From Dugong dugon (taxonomy: Eukaryota; Chordata; Mammalia; Sirenia; Dugongidae): DNA of 64,000 bases. The DNA lies in contig CM057462.1 in assembly GCA_030035585.1 (NCBI GenBank), forward strand, positions 118,415,234 to 118,479,233, given 5' to 3'. Both the position numbers and the translations under genes were made by a program. The notes under the pieces are model-generated. The model was given only the letters and a program-made list of their open reading frames with translations. It had not been told where the DNA came from and did not search any database. Shown piece by piece: positions 45,795 through 59,532 of this stretch. Within the stretch, counting starts at the first letter, position 1; each line of letters starts with the position of its first letter.

Positions 45795-45999
45795 CCTATG
45801 GATGGTGTAAATGGTTAATGCTCTTGACTGCTAACTGAAAGGATGGCTGTTTGAGTCCATCCAGAGGTGCCTTGGAAGAAAGGCCTGGAGATCTATTCCA
45901 AAAGATAAGCCATTGAAAACCCTATGGAGCTCAGTGCTACTCCTACACACATGGCGTTGCCATGAGTTGGAACTGACCTGATGGCAGTTGGTTTGGTTT
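45795..45999 (+). mobile_element. SINE related to AfroSINE, variant body
   Basis: The tRNA-like head GGTGTAAATGGTTAATGCTC, a body GAAGAAAGGCCTGGAGATCT and AAAGATAAGCCATTGAAAAC, and the AfroSINE-type tail GAGTTGGAACTGACCTGATG. The body is shared with 39735-40035 rather than with the common SINE. Confidence 0.82.
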
Positions 46000-46391
46000 A
46001 TATGCCTAATGAGAATTAAAGCAATAAACACTCACTGCAGATACATTTGATTTTAGTATGCAAATGTTATCAAGAGAGAGAAAGGCCAGGAAAACATGAT
46101 AAATATCTTTTATTCTGTAAGCATTTCCCCACTAAAAAGACAGAACTTTAAAGAAAAGTTAGTATTTCATAAGCATTTATATTTCACTGATTTGGTAGAG
46201 TTCTGCATGGTTTTCCTTCACATGAGAGTTAGTTCTCTAAAGTGCCAGTTATTTTACTCAGTATACTATTCTGAATGATTTCAGGGAGCATCTTCTGTTT
46301 AAGGACATAGCAATTTACTTTTGGAATGAATTTCTCCCTCTGCCCTCAAATGCTAATGTGGGATCTGTTGTCTGGTGAATTCCAGACAGGC

Positions 46392-46569
46392 CAGGGTTTC
46401 TCACAGTGTGGTCTATGGACTACCTGCATTAGAATCATGTGGGTGGCTCCGGGGCTCCATCTCAGTCTTGCTGAATCAGAATTTCTTGTGGTGAACCCAG
46501 GAATGTGATGTGCATTTAAAATGTGTACTTTATGTGACTCTTGGGTACACCAAAGCTTGAGAACCACTA
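46392..46569 (+). mobile_element. MER5A (hAT-Charlie), plus orientation
   Basis: CAGGGTTTCTCACAGTGTGG, TCTTGCTGAATCAGAATTTC and AAAGCTTGAGAACCACTA, nearly full length. Confidence 0.8.
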
Positions 46570-48235
46570 ACTTAGACTATTCAGATTAGATTAACCTGAT
46601 CTTTAGGCCTAAAAGGGATTAGTACTGCTATTGATGCTACAACGACTAACAGCCACCATACACTGAGTTCGTATCACTTCCCAGGCTGCAGATGAAAAAG
46701 AAATGAATGGAAAACTTACACAAAATGTAATAGATTCAACACCTTTCATTTAGCTTTCACCTGGTTTTTTTTGAACTCTGTGTGCATGAGTCACTTCTGC
46801 ACATGTGGTCACAGCTTTGAACTTTGTCCTACTTCAGAAAGAGATAAAGAAGGATGGTTGTTGTAACCTATCTCCAAAGCTGCTTTTTACATCTGTAGAC
46901 AGATTTATAAGAACATAGGGAGCCAGCTGCAGCAATATAACCATCCAGTAATCATATCTGAAAAATGGATTTTGAAATACTCTTAAAGATTGCCAAACTA
47001 ATATGACATTTTGAAAGATGAAAGCAAGGGGAAATAAGTGAATTAAGTAGAACAGGGTAACACTAGTGGAGTGGTTTTGCAGGAAGGCGGTGGCAAATTT
47101 ACTTTTGATGTGTTTCTTTTGCATGTCATAATTTCTAAGGATGGTCCAAATCCCAGTATTGTGTCAGGTAGTGGGGATATTTTCTCCTAAGGCTGGAGAA
47201 TAATTCATGGTTAAAATGTCATTTCTAATTTAGTGTCTACATTTTACCATATGCTTGATTAACCTTCAGCCAAGCAATAGGATACTCATCAATGCCTAAA
47301 GTATTTAATACATGTGATTTCCAGAGAAACAGTAACCCAAAACTCAATCATCCTCCCTCCAGCTCAACTGATACATTTCCTAATCCCTTTAACACCAAAG
47401 GGTACCGATATTGGCATGGCCAAGAGTGCCACCGAGGTCATGCTGTGATGGATAGTTTCAGTCCATGAGGCAGAAATCATCCCAATTGTTTGTTTTTTTG
47501 CAATCTTTTGCCAACTCAATTCAGCTAAGAAACAACATGACACTGCTGGAGATGTACGGTCTGCAAATATTGCTAAGGTGCTATTTCTTGTGTGCCTTGA
47601 GGAGTGGATAAAAATAATAAACAGTAAATGGAAAGGGTAAAGGCCAGAGACTCCAAATTCAGATGAGTCACTGACTGCTGCCAATGGAAAATGAAATAGA
47701 AGCCAACCCCATTAGTGTCCTACAAGCTTAGGCATCGGATGTCTACCAGAACTGCTGTCAGTCCGACATGTCTGAGTGTAGCTATAGCTCCGTCTTTGCC
47801 CACCATTTCTCTGTAGTTTATTCCTTTGTAGGAGATGGGGAGGACTAAGTTCATGGTGACAGGGAGAACTTGAACACTTTTCCCAAAATTTCACCAAGGG
47901 CACCCCATTCTGGTAGTCATTTCTGAAGTCATTTTGTTCATCATTGTCTGGTACACTGCCTGGCATAGAACAGGAATTCTGTAACTGTCTGATGCCAAAA
48001 TGTTGATCAGATCCTTTTTCCTCCCTTGCCCTTTAAAGTCTGTCACTTGTTTGGCCATGTATCTAAATGCACCTCACGTTCCATACTGTCTGTTCTGTTT
48101 TCACTGCTACTTTCCTAGTCCACACCCCCCTCCCCATGGCTCCTGGATATGTGATGGTATCTAACAAGTTTTATTACACTTAATCTTTATTCCTGTTAAG
48201 TCATTTCAGGTACAATGTCAGACATCTTTCTGAAA
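46570..48235. other. Intronic DNA, mostly unrecognised
   Basis: A minus-strand open frame of 106 codons (47684-47364) has no recognisable domain. A weak L2/MIR-like end (CACTGCCTGGCATAGAACAG) lies near 47955-47975. Confidence 0.4.
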
Positions 48236-48962
48236 TACCACCTTCAACCTTTTACTCCTTTGCTTAAAAACTTTGAGTGGCTCCTCACAGCCCCACAGAT
48301 CAAAAAACCCCAATTTCTTGGCCCATGGACCAGCCCCAACTTATATCTTATTTCTATTTCTTTCCCTACACATAGCCTCCCCACCCATTGATTATAAAAT
48401 AGATATTTCCCCAGGTTGTCCTGTTTGAAAAGAGCCCTGGTGGCGCAGTGGTTAAGCACTTGGCTGCTAACCAAAATGTTGGCAGTTTGAACCCATCAGC
48501 TGTTCTGTGGGAGAAAGATGTGGCAGTCTGCTTCTGTAAAGACTGCAGCCCTGGAAACCCTATGGGGTGGCTCTACCCTTACCTATAGGGTCACTATGAG
48601 TCAGTATCACCTCCACAGTGATGGGTTTGGGTTTTGGTTTTGTCCTGTTTGAAATGACCACTCCTTCTTTGTGCCAGCCTATGGCTTACTGTTCATCCAG
48701 GCCCACTCAAACTTTGCCTCTTACCTCCTGTGACCTCTCCCTCTTCAGAGCTCCTACTGCCTTTACTAGAACTGTGAGCCGTTTTTTTGGCATTTATTTC
48801 ATGTTACATTGTAATAGCATTTATCTTTTAATATTCTGTCTTATTTGTCTAGTTAGATTGGAAAGGCCTAGAAGGCAAGAGACTGTTTCTCATCCATCTC
48901 AGTATGCCCTGTGCTTGGGAGAGTCCCTTTCATATAGATGCTGCTCAATAAATACTTTTGCT
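48236..48962 (+). mobile_element. LINE L2 3' region, plus orientation, split by a SINE
   Basis: ACTTTGAGTGGCTCCTCACA left of the SINE; AGGCAAGAGACTGTTTCTCA and GATGCTGCTCAATAAATACT at the right end. Confidence 0.78.
48431..48639 (+). mobile_element. AfroSINE, plus orientation, with 15-bp target duplication
   Basis: AGAGCCCTGGTGGCGCAGTG, GAGAAAGATGTGGCAGTCTG and a GTTTTGGTTT end. It is flanked by TTGTCCTGTTTGAAA at 48416-48430 and 48640-48654, which fixes the ends and shows LINE-type insertion into the L2. Confidence 0.96.
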
Positions 48963-50134
48963 GTATGGTGCTCAAGAAGCCCAAGCTTCAAGCTCAACTG
49001 AGATCTCTTTTTAATTGCCTTTCAAAAAGTCTTTTGCAGAAGTGACAGTAACAATAACTTTTGGAAATCTCGGCTTTTTTTCCTATCACACTTTTATGTG
49101 TGAATTAGAAAATGATATCATTTGTTAGATATAAAATTTAACAATTATATATGTAACTGGAGCTTACTCAAAGACAATGGAACTAGGCTGGAGTCTTCTG
49201 CGGTTCTCTGTCCTCAAATGAGCATGAAGATGTTCAGCTAAGTACAAGTCTCCTATCACCTACAGCCACTGAAAGGACAATATCACAGTGGTTGAGAGTC
49301 TATAGTGAACCTGCTTTGGAACTGTCCTTATCACTGGTGCCTTATAATTAAGTGGCTGGTACTTTTTGCCAAGGGCCTGCAAAGTACCACATTGAAGACA
49401 CGATGCTTCAGCTTGGTTGGCCAATGAGAAGGAATGAAACTTTCATCCCCTAGTGAGGCTGACTGGGCTTTGTTTATACAAAAAGAGACTGAGTAGAACA
49501 GACAAGGGTCACACAGGAAGAGCTGAAGGCAGAGCCAGAATGACAATCAATGAACTTGGATTCTGAGGGCTCTGCTTTGCCCTCATAGCCATTGTGGCCC
49601 TGCAGACAGCTATGCTCTGTTAGCAGAATCAATTAAGAGTAAGTTCTTCTCTAACATCACTAATGATGTGACGTTTAACATGTTTTTGTTGTTTTTTTTC
49701 TTCTTTGGTACAAATCTTCACACATAAAGAATATGGCCTGTTGCTACATCTTTGTGTGTTTTTGTGTTGGGAGAAGTGGTATGGAAGCATGAATCGAATG
49801 CAAGTTTCCTGTTCTCAGAAAATGACAACATTAGTGATTTTTGGTAGCTAGAGATACCTTAATAAGGAATTTTAACATACCAAATGGATTGACCGACGGA
49901 ATCCAAATCATCACCCAGTTAGGTATTATAATTTCAGTTTACACAATGTTGACTCTAGGCAGCAAAAAAGTAAGGAGTTCCTAAACTTCTGTGGCTTTAA
50001 TTTGGATACTTTCTCTACTTTTATTGCTATTCTAATTGGAATATGTTATTTTGCACCTTATTACATAGGGGTTGCCATCTTTATTCTGGATTCTAAGCTA
50101 AGTACTTTTGGAAGTTGGAGGGATCCTTGCCGGC
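48963..50134. other. Intronic DNA, nothing recognised
   Basis: No gene or named repeat recognised. Confidence 0.4.
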
Positions 50135-50275
50135 AGTGGTTCTCAGCGTGTCCTGTGCATCAGAATCACCTGTGGAGCTCCAGCCCAGACCCAGACCATC
50201 AGAATTTTCTGGGGTAGGCCTAGGGAAAACACGCTTTCAGAAAGCTTTTCAGGTGATTCTTACAGACTTTTTAGT
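50135..50275 (+). mobile_element. MER5A fragment, plus orientation
   Basis: GGCAGTGGTTCTCAGCGTGT, GCATCAGAATCACCTGTGGA and TTTTCAGGTGATTCTTACAG. Confidence 0.72.
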
Positions 50276-50307
50276 AAGCAATAGTCTTGGATTGAAAGGC
50301 CTGTATC

Positions 50308-50860
50308 TTAGTTATCTAGTGCTGCTAAAAACAAAACCAAACCCATTGCTGGCGAGTTGATTCTGACTCATAGCGACCCTTGTTGTTGTGTGCCATTAAG
50401 TTGATTCCAACTCATAGTGACTCTCTAGGACACAGTAGAACTGCCCCATACGGTTTCCGAGGAGCAGCTGGTGGATTTGAACTGCCGACCTTTTGGTTAG
50501 CAGCCGTAGCTCTCAGCCACTGTGCTGTCTCACAGTTTAGGAGGCTAGAAGTCCGAATTTAGAGTGCTGATTCTAGGGTGAAGGCTTTCTCTGTCAGCTC
50601 TGGAGGAAAGTCTTTTTCTGAGCTTCTGATCCTGGGCAATCTTCATGAGGCTTGGCGTGTCTCTTCCATCTCTGCTTCTTTCATTTGCTTGTTTAATCTC
50701 TTTTTTATCTCAGAAGAGATCAATTTAAGACATATCCTACATCTATCCTGTCTCATTAACATAACAAAGACAACCCATTCCCAAATGGGATTATAACCAG
50801 AGGCATAGAGGTTAGGATTTACAACACATATTTTTGGGGGACATAGTTCAATCCATAACA
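50308..50860 (-). mobile_element. MaLR-like solo LTR, interrupted by a SINE
   Basis: CTTAGTTATCTAGTGCTGCT, CTCACAGTTTAGGAGGCTAG, GAGGTTAGGATTTACAACAC and ATAGTTCAATCCATAACAG, the same landmarks as at 22128-22770. Confidence 0.6.
50327..50527 (-). mobile_element. AfroSINE, minus orientation, with repeated tail segment
   Basis: The tail complement occurs twice: AGTTGATTCTGACTCATAGC (50355-50374) and, after TTGTTGTTGTGTGCCATTA, AGTTGATTCCAACTCATAGT (50399-50418). The rest (ACACAGTAGAACTGCCCCAT, ACCTTTTGGTTAGCAGCCGT) is a normal short form. Confidence 0.88.
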
Positions 50861-52139
50861 GCCCCTTAAAAGGCCATTTGCCCAACCACCCAACAGATGT
50901 TTGAATTTCTCCTCTAACATCCCGTAGGGTCAGTTGAATACTTTTTTATGTCCCTTTATATAATGGACAGAATGAACAGAAGTTAATAGTTTAAATATAA
51001 TTTCTTCCTTTCTTTTCTCTGAGATTTTCTTGAAAACTGAAGGAAAAAAAAAAAAAATGGCACATTACTGTTCCCTTTCTCCCACTTGGCCAATTTTGTC
51101 TTCTTCCTACCTTGGAACTAGTCCTGAAATTCAGCATAGCTGTTTTGGTTTTAGAGCTTCAGATTATTTAGTGCCTTATCATGCCAAAGAATTTTATTTT
51201 GGCCACTCCAGCCTTGTTGGCATACAGCTCCGGGAATACTGTCAGATAGAACAACTGCTGCGAGGAAAAGGAGCATAGGCAGTTGTTACAAACTCAGAGG
51301 ATGTTTGGTTTTGTGTTTTAATTTCATAATATAAGCATGGGAGATTTTTTCTTTAAAAAAAAAAAATCACTGTTTTGTGGATCTGGTGACTATAACTGGA
51401 ACAGACAACCAGATAATAAGACTAAATTAAAGCTACAATGGGATTGTCAGCATGCCTTTCACAGCAGAGACCCAAAGTGGAAAATCTTGTGGCTACATAC
51501 TATAATTCCCTGTGACAACAACAACTAAAAATGCAAAGTCTTTATTTTTCCATTTCAGTCACCCTGTTGATATCAGTTAGTTCTCATTGTTTCTTGGGGG
51601 TTTGCTATTATTGTTCTAGCTGTCATTAAAGGAAATTCCAGGCAATAAAAATATATTCAAATCCAAACACATTAAGGGTTTTTTTATCTTCATTTTTATA
51701 TGACCATCTATAAAATAACGTGGACTTTTTTGGACACAAAATCAATGCTGAAGCTTAGCGAAAAGGAGAGGAAATACTGCCGGAGTGACCTCTATTACAT
51801 AGTTAGTCATTCAAAAGGAAAACACGCTGTGTGCTATGCAACTTAAATCAGCAGCAAAGCAGCCCATGTCCTCATTCAAGGAATCTTACAAATGCAGTTA
51901 GTTATTTCAGGAAGTAGATAAGAAACCTAAAAGACATTTCCATCAAGACACACTAGGAGCATTTTAATTTAAAATTACAAGCCTACTGGAATTTCACTTA
52001 CTGTATTTCAGCTTCATTTACATGACAAAGACATGAAAAAGGAGTGGCGATCTCACAATTCTTTTCTTACCACATCTTTTTAGTGTTTCTACTAAGAGTA
52101 TTTTAAACAATTCACTGTGATGCAGAAGACCAGAATTAT
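50861..52139. other. Intronic DNA, nothing recognised
   Basis: Unique-looking sequence with short A runs at about 51044 and 51355; no gene recognised. Confidence 0.4.
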
Positions 52140-52144
52140 TAATG

Positions 52145-52232
52145 AAAGAAAGGAAAAAAGAAAGAAAGAAAAGGAACAAGGAAGGCAGGCAGACAGGCGA
52201 GCGGGCGGGCAGGCAGGCAGGAAGAAAGGTAG
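52145..52232. repeat. Purine-rich and (GGCA)n/(GGGC)n simple repeat
   Basis: AAAGAAAGGAAAAAAGAAAG leads into AAGGCAGGCAGACAGGCGAG and CGGGCGGGCAGGCAGGCAGG, then AAGAAAGG. Confidence 0.93.
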
Positions 52233-52809
52233 GTCACTCAACAAAACTATGGTCCCTCGCACAGGGCTAGGAAGGTGAGAATGCTCTGCTAGCTGCCTGG
52301 CCGGCAGATGGCACAGTCCCCCAACTTGTCAGTACCACAGCCGCTCCAAGCTACACACAGTGGCTTTCTCATCCGAAGAGATTCAGGAAAGCTTCAGCTA
52401 AGGGTTACCTTTCTTCCCTCCCTCTCTGCTTCTCTCCCTTCTTCTCTTACATCTTTTTTCTTTCATTCTTTTTTTTCAATTGACCAAAGGATTAAATGTG
52501 AGCTAAGAATCGTTGCAAGTCCCACCACAGGGCAGAAGCTACAATTTGTCCTCCTGTGACAGATAGCGTGTAATTAATCCAGGTTCTTGGAAAGGAAGGA
52601 GATTTTGGAATGGATCTAGAAAAAGAATGGGCGAGATGAGGTGCAAATCTACTAAGATATGTTTTTTTCCCTTCTTTTCTTTAATTAAAATAAAACAGAA
52701 CAGGCTAGTTTGTGGAAAAGATAGGCATTACATAGAGGGTAAAGCAGGCGTTTGGAAGTTAGACCTAACTATTGGAGATTTCTGTAAATCACGCATAGCC
52801 CACTTTCAA

Positions 52810-53180
52810 CCATCTAATATGTATATATTTTTAAACTTTAAAAATTAAAGTATAACATGCATATACAGAAAAGTGCACAAATTATAATATACATCTCCAT
52901 GAACTATCACAATTATCACCCATCATGGTCAAGAAATAGCAAAGCCCCTCTTACTCCCTCCTGACCACAAATCCTTCCCTCCTTCTTAAAATAACTACCA
53001 TCCTGACTGCTAGCAGCAGTGAATTTTGCCTGTTGTTTAACTTTATGTGAATGAAATAATAGGATATGTACTTTTGGAAAATTTGCTCCTTTTGCTCAAT
53101 GCTATGTTTGTGAGCACAGTTCCAGCTGTGGAGCAACTGGAGGTCTCATCTTCTTGAAAAGGCAAGTATTCCATCTGAAA
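52810..53180 (-). mobile_element. Old L1 3' UTR fragment, minus orientation
   Basis: TAAAGTATAACATGCATATA, CAGAAAAGTGCACAAATTAT, AGTGAATTTTGCCTGTTGTT and TTTGCTCAATGCTATGTTTG follow the old L1 3' UTR in antisense. Confidence 0.6.
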
Positions 53181-55410
53181 GAGAACTAATAGGTCTAATG
53201 CCTGTGCCTGAATAAATCCACCCTACATAATTTTAATTTCTAGCTAGATAGAGTTGGGTAGGATGAAGGTGGGAGCTGCCCAGGGGCATGAAGGGAATGA
53301 TGGAAAGGGTGAAAGAAAAACTATGGAAGAAAGGCAGGTTGCTTCAAAGACTAATTTTACTTAGATAATAGTATTTCTAGGATCAGACTTGATGTTAAAT
53401 CTTTTTAGGAATTTGTGTAACTCAACCTAATCTCCAGTACCCTGACTGATCAATGGTAAAATGCAGTAATAATATGTCCTCCTTTCTTCCTTCCCTAAGC
53501 TGGTACCCTGTATTAAATGTGTTCTGAGCTTATTAGCAGAAATTTGATAAAATCTTCCTAGATGGATGATTTCATTTAAATATACAATGCACACACTATT
53601 AAATCTACTACAGCCTAGACAGGTATGATGACTCTCTCCATAAGAACTCACTTCATTAGCCAAGGATAGATTGCAACCCATTACAAAGTGTTTCAAATGC
53701 AATAAGACTACGGAGAAACCCTTTGGCCCTCAGCTTTGCATGAATATGTAAGAAGTAGCTTTCAGACTCTGAAGGAAGGGAGTACTCAGCGAGCAGAGCA
53801 GTGACAGATGTGGGAAGTAATCAAGCTTTCAGTGTGTGGCACAAGAATGTACAATTTACCTCCAGTTAAATGATATGCCCTTCAAAGAGATGCCCAAGTG
53901 GCCAGGGCTTCTCTATAGAGGCAAGGACTGAGACATCAAGGTTTGCAAAGGAAAAAATTGACATCTGGGACCAAACTCATGCCTCCTCTGAGACAGGCTA
54001 GGATTCCTGATACCAGCAAAAATACAGGAAGAGTTAGAGTGAAGGAGAAAGTGGGAGCTTAGCTAGGGCCAATTCAGGGAAAAATTATTAAGAAATATTT
54101 TTCGGTAGAAAAAGAACAGGGAAGGGGCTGGGAGGGAGGTGGGGTGGGCAACTGGGAAGAGGAGACAGGGCCCAGGAAACCTAATAGTGGAACAATAGGA
54201 TCCTAATCAAATGATCTATCATCAGACCTCAGAATTTTCACGTATAAGATGGGAAAAATAAAATCTATAACACTTAATTATTTTTAAATGATATACATGT
54301 CTCTATACACCTGTCTTTCTACCTATCTCTGTATTTATAAGTTAGGAGTAGGACTTACACCACTAACAATTTTATTGATTGTTCTAATACAGAAGTCAGA
54401 ATGTTCTCTAATAAATAGCAGCATAGTTCACCTAAATCTAAATTTCACTGATCCACCTATTTCAGACCTGGGATCATGCCCTCAGGGAGGTCTCATTATT
54501 CTTTCTTTCAGTTTGTCCTCCTGCTTTCACTACAAGGTAAGAGGACATTTTGGATGCTAGGAACATGGCAGGTGGGTACTCACCAACTCCATAGGCCCTT
54601 GGTTCCAGCAGCACATTTGCTGATGGAAAATACGATCTCTAAAAGAATGCCATTCTAGTCAATACAGGTTATTTATAGCTCCTGACAGAGAAGATTTCAA
54701 CTATAGAGTGAATATCATTATTAACATTAACTCAAATGAACTCTAGAAGAAAGAGGACTACAGAATCCTCACAGGAGGCCCACAGGAGATGTGGTATTAG
54801 AGAACATGGCAATGGGAAGGGGAGGATGAACAAAAAAATGAGAGTGAGCTGTGGAGGCATACACAGAACTTGGGGCTTGGCTTTCTTTTCCCAGGTCATT
54901 GATGATCATTTTTTCTGACTGCAGGGTCTTTCCCCTCCAAATTTTTCTGCAAAAGGAACAACAGTCCAGCATCTCTGAAGCAATGCAGGCACTCTGTGCC
55001 CTTCTCCTCAGAGCCCTGTGGGTGTTCAAATTCCTGCTTGGAGATACACTCATTCTCCTCCTCACTTTTAAGTCCCTGCTTCTTCTGACCTTACCTGCCC
55101 CATCTAGCTGTATCTCCAGTAGCCCCCAAGAAAACCTTTTATTATCCCTCTGGAGACTTAATTTTTTTTTGATGGCATGTGTTTTAAGTTTTGGAACGTA
55201 TACTTACCAATTGAGTGTGTTTAAATTTTTGGTTGGTAATATGGATTTTGAGAAATATGATGTGAGCATATGTGTGCCCAGGAAGCTCTGGTGGTACTCT
55301 GGTACTATGACTTGGTGGGCACCCATCTGTTCCACCAGTCCTGGGAGGCATGATTTACTGTAGGCGCCTTCTATTTGGTTACATTGGACATCTCTTTCTT
55401 TCCAAATATG
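53181..55410. other. Intronic DNA, nothing recognised
   Basis: No repeat family recognised. A plus-strand open frame of 170 codons (54851-55363) has no domain and no splice context, and is probably chance. Confidence 0.4.
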
Positions 55411-55622
55411 ACACCAAAAAAAACAAAATAAACCCACCAGGGGTCCCTAACTATCACACCAAAAAAAACAAAATTCATTGCCATTGAGCTGAGTCCAACT
55501 CATAGCAACCCTTTAGGACAGAGGAGAACTTCCCCATAGGGTTTCCAAGGAGTGACTGGTGGATTCAAACGGCTGACCTTTTGCTTAGCAGCTGAGCTCT
55601 TAACCACTGAGTCACCAGCAGT
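55411..55622 (-). mobile_element. AfroSINE, minus orientation, with duplicated A/C-rich tail
   Basis: The SINE proper is 55458-55622 (TTCATTGCCATTGAGCTGAG, GACAGAGGAGAACTTCCCCA, GACCTTTTGCTTAGCAGCTG). The string ACACCAAAAAAAACAAAAT occurs at 55411 and again at 55456. Confidence 0.88.
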
Positions 55623-55936
55623 TCAAACTATCATACAGGAAACCACAAATAGGCTGAGAATGCTTATCTAGCTGTACAAAAACAAAAAGAGACAAAAGTT
55701 TTACCCAGTCACAATTCCTGGATACACTACCTCAGTATAAGCCTGATAACCTAGCTATTCTGAGCCAATGGAAGTTTTCTTTTGCTTTTTACCGTTACAT
55801 GAGTCCCCACTGAAGGGTTGTAAATACTTTTAGCGGGAAAAATAGCCTCCCAAGAAATGTGAGAGGTGGAAAATGTGGGTAGGCAACCATATAGCCTACC
55901 AGGCACTAAACAGTTATAGTTCGACTGGTTTCCTCG

Positions 55937-56144
55937 CAGGAGCCTGGGTGGTGCAAGTGGTTTGCAATCGACTACTAACCTTAAGGGTGGTGGCTCGAAC
56001 CCACTGTTCTGTGGAAGAAAGTTCTGGTGAACTGCTTCCATAAAGATTACAGCCAAGAAAACCATATGGAGCAGTTCTATAACACATGAGATCACCATGA
56101 ATTGGAATCAGTTTTAGCAATGGGTTTGGTTTTGGTTTTTGGTC
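55937..56144 (+). mobile_element. AfroSINE, plus orientation, diverged
   Basis: AGGAGCCTGGGTGGTGCAAG, GTGGAAGAAAGTTCTGGTGA and GAATTGGAATCAGTTTTAGC. Confidence 0.88.
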
Positions 56145-56149
56145 TCTTC

Positions 56150-56370
56150 ACAAATCTATTTTGCTCAGTCTTTGTTTATGCCATGTACCCACCTGGAACA
56201 CCCTCTCACTGAACTCTCTCACTAAATTCTCTAGCCTCTGAACTTCTAATAGCAGTTAGGGTCTATTTCATATAATGTAGTTATTCATATTGTCTTATCT
56301 CTTAGTTTGTTTTATGTTCATTTCTCCAGACTTGATTATAAGCTATTTGAGTTAGGGTCCTAGTCTACCC
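56150..56370 (+). mobile_element. LINE L2 fragment, plus orientation
   Basis: CTCAGTCTTTGTTTATGCCA, ACCCACCTGGAACACCCTCT and TTATAAGCTATTTGAGTTAG. Confidence 0.5.
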
Positions 56371-56480
56371 AGCATGGGAGGTGGGGCTATTTTTTCTAAT
56401 TTGTCCACCCAGAAGGGGTTCTTTCTGTTAATTTGCACAAAGGCAGGCTATAGCCAGCTTCAGTCTTCTCCTGCCCTACC

Positions 56481-56675
56481 TATTGTTGTTGAGTTGATTA
56501 TGACTCATAGTGACCCTATAGGACAGAACAGAACTGCCCCATAGGGTTTCCAAGGCTGTAATCTTTACAGATGCAGACTACCACATCTTTGTCCCACAGA
56601 GCAGCTGGTGGGTTTGAACCACTAACCTTTCAGTTAGCAGCTGAACACTTTAACCACTACGTGGCCAGGGATCCT
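56481..56675 (-). mobile_element. AfroSINE, minus orientation, long form
   Basis: TTGAGTTGATTATGACTCAT, GTAATCTTTACAGATGCAGA and TAACCACTACGTGGCCAGGG. Confidence 0.93.
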
Positions 56676-57224
56676 TTCTCCTACCCTAGGGCTTCGTAAT
56701 AAATTTCAGACATGCACAGACCAACCTGAGTGTCCCAGACGTCATGGACAGACATGGCAGAAGATGCCTAAGCAGAAAAATAATCTTCCTAGACACCCTG
56801 AGTGACACCATTCATCAAATGCTTTCCTTCAGAACACAATTCTTTTTACATCTAGGAAGTTCACACAGCCTTTCAGATGAAGCAGAACAAAAGAGATTCT
56901 CCAAAAGAAACAAGAAAAACCCACCATGACACAAATCAAATTTTGAGACAGATCATTCAGATACAGTTGGGGAAATGGGAGAAAGAAAAGACCAGGTAAG
57001 CTGGTTAACCAAGTTGTAGATATCACAGAGGAGAAGTTCAGCTTAAGGCAGTGACTGCTTCCCAGCTAAATTCCATCAACTCTAGCCCTGATGTAGAAGA
57101 TAAAGACTTGAAACAAATAAACTGTATACCTTTCTTTGCCTAGGAGGAGATTCTGCAAGAGCCTTGCCTTTGGTCCTTTAATAAGTCATGTATGTGTAAA
57201 CCTGCAGGGCCACCTGAAGGGTCA
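56676..57224. other. Intronic DNA, nothing recognised
   Basis: No gene or named repeat recognised. Confidence 0.4.
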
Positions 57225-57370
57225 GACTGCAGTCCTACCCCACCACTTACTGTTGGTCTTGTGACCTGGTCATGTCACTTGATCTAGTTTTCTCATCAGC
57301 AAAATGGAGATAATACTACCTCCCTCATTCATTTATTAATTCATTCACCAAATATTTATTAAGAGTCCAC
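57225..57370 (+). mobile_element. MIR fragment, then short antisense L2 piece
   Basis: GGTCTTGTGACCTGGTCATG and TTTTCTCATCAGCAAAATGG (MIR), followed by ATTCATTCACCAAATATTTA (antisense L2). Confidence 0.6.
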
Positions 57371-57620
57371 CATAGGGTCGCTATGAGTCAGAATTGGCAG
57401 TGGGTTTATGGGCCCAGTAAAGGAGCCCTGGTGGCGCAGTGATTATGTGCTGAGCTGTTAACTGCAAGGTCAGCAGTTGAACCCAATAGCCACTCCATGG
57501 GAGAAAGATGTGGTAGTCTGCTTCAGTAAAGATTTACAGCCTTGGAAATCCCACGGGACAGTTCTACTTTGTTCTATAGGGTTGCTATGAATCAGAATCG
57601 ACTCGACGGCAACAGGTGTG
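57371..57620 (+). mobile_element. AfroSINE (57419-57620) preceded by a second SINE tail fragment
   Basis: 57371-57410 is a lone tail (ATAGGGTCGCTATGAGTCAG). A complete copy follows: AGGAGCCCTGGTGGCGCAGT, GAGAAAGATGTGGTAGTCTG, GAATCGACTCGACGGCAACA. Confidence 0.93.

Positions 57621-59532
<1,912 letters not shown>

Noticed and set aside
47364..47684. Minus-strand open frame of 106 codons
   Set aside because: No domain recognised and no splice signals at its edges. A decayed transposon fragment is possible but I could not name one.
54851..55363. Plus-strand open frame of 170 codons in DDAH1 intron 4
   Set aside because: No recognisable domain, hydrophobic low-complexity composition, no splice or promoter context and no sign of codon conservation. 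An open frame of this size is expected by chance in a window this long.
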